From NCBI GenBank assembly GCA_905221605.1, contig CAJNDS010002181.1, forward strand, positions 2,501 to 66,500: a stretch of 64,000 nt of DNA. Reading direction: 5' to 3'. The translations under genes were made by a program, and so were the position numbers. This DNA comes from Symbiodinium natans (lineage: Eukaryota; Sar; Dinophyceae; Suessiales; Symbiodiniaceae). Every line of letters starts with the position of its first letter. Position 1 is the stretch's first letter. The notes under the pieces are model-generated. The model saw only the letters and a list, made by a program, of their open reading frames with translations. It made no database searches and was not told the DNA's origin. Positions 63,650 to 64,000 of this stretch are shown here, in pieces.

Positions 63650-63935
63650 CATACATACTTACTTACATCCATCCATGCATACATTACATTACATTACATT
63701 ACATTACATTACATCACATTACATTACATCACATTACATTACATTACAGTACATTACATTACAGTACATTATATTGCATTACAGTACATTAAGTACATTC
63801 CATTACATTACGTATATACATACATGTAATATATATATATGTGTGTGTGTGTATGTATGTGAATATGTAAATGTAAATGTAGATGTAAATGTAAATATAC
63901 ATATATATATATATATGAATATGTAGGTGAAGGTC
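63481..63935. repeat. Compound microsatellite block
   Basis: Successive TA, GTCTAT, CATATA, CATACATACTTA, ACATT (about 20 units with ACATC and ACAGT variants), TA/GT and AAATGT tracts. All frames over this block are low-complexity artefacts. Confidence 0.95.
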
Positions 63936-64000
63936 CGGCGTGCGCAGCGCGGAGTGCAGCATCCGTCTGGGACAGAAATGTCGGGTGAGGTGTGTAGAGA
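63936..64000. other. Terminal spacer
   Basis: 65 bp of unique sequence at the window edge; nothing recognised. Confidence 0.4.

Noticed and set aside
1-64000. Most open frames of 60-140 codons on both strands
   Set aside because: They translate telomere repeats, microsatellites or palindromes, are matched by equally long frames on the opposite strand, often need non-ATG starts, and show no domain motif.

Overview
Organism and overall character. This is nuclear eukaryotic DNA that is almost free of recognisable genes. It is saturated with the telomere-type heptamer TTTAGGG/CCCTAAA, which occurs in both orientations, on average more than once per kilobase, as perfect arrays of up to about 25 units and as degenerate stretches (CCCTGAA, CCCGAAA, CCCTCAAA, CCCTAGAA, TTTGGGG and others). 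TTTAGGG is the telomere unit of plants and of many algae and alveolates, including dinoflagellates and chromerids. A repeat-rich alga, perhaps an alveolate, is my best guess, but no marker gene fixes the lineage. Most short open frames are telomere repeats read as protein (Gly-Phe-Arg-Val or Asn-Pro-Lys-Pro runs) or low-complexity DNA.

Layout. Positions 1-31,128: telomere-like arrays separated by 100-900 bp spacers. The spacers carry several families of short hairpin elements with inverted ends (MITE-like), a cluster of AACGCCCGTAATTC repeats (10.3-11.7 kb), long C/G homopolymers, a CA/CG microsatellite (23 kb) and one decayed coding-like frame (19.8-20.3 kb). Positions 31,349-35,655: a nested structure in which a small hairpin element is split by a 4.19-kb element. 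That inner element has C-tract inverted ends and contains tandem 263-bp units, each with a 51-bp-arm hairpin, and a tandem 823-bp satellite. Positions 35.7-43.6 kb: telomere-like repeats again.

Positions 43,613-52,493 hold the main object: a complete, very young LTR element on the minus strand. It has 325/303-bp LTRs that are identical except for the copy number of an 11-bp repeat, a 5-bp target duplication CCCTA, a polypurine tract, and a primer-binding site that matches the anticodon arm of initiator tRNA-Met (half-tRNA priming as in copia and Ty5). I can find no gag-pol enzyme in it. Four consecutive overlapping ORFs (326, 1724, 291 and 284 codons) instead encode an RNA-binding assemblage: a WW domain, an S1 domain, a Trp-rich linker, two MLLE (PABC-like) modules, three CCCH fingers, a SAM-like helical region, three further CCCH fingers and a lysine-rich tail. 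Each ORF is in the -1 frame of its predecessor, and each overlap contains a five-base homopolymer. The four may therefore be one polyprotein of about 2600 residues, joined by frameshifting or broken by homopolymer errors.

Positions 52.5-64 kb: telomere arrays, an AT-rich island, the C-terminal part of a PIF1/Helitron-type helicase (54.6-55.3 kb), a 3-kb higher-order satellite built on CCCTCGTCGTTTAGGATTTAGG, an 850-bp element with 30-bp inverted ends that contains tRNA-like Pol III boxes (59.5-60.3 kb), degenerate TTTAGGG/TTTGGGG DNA and a terminal microsatellite block. Apart from the four ORFs of the LTR element I see no genes that work together.
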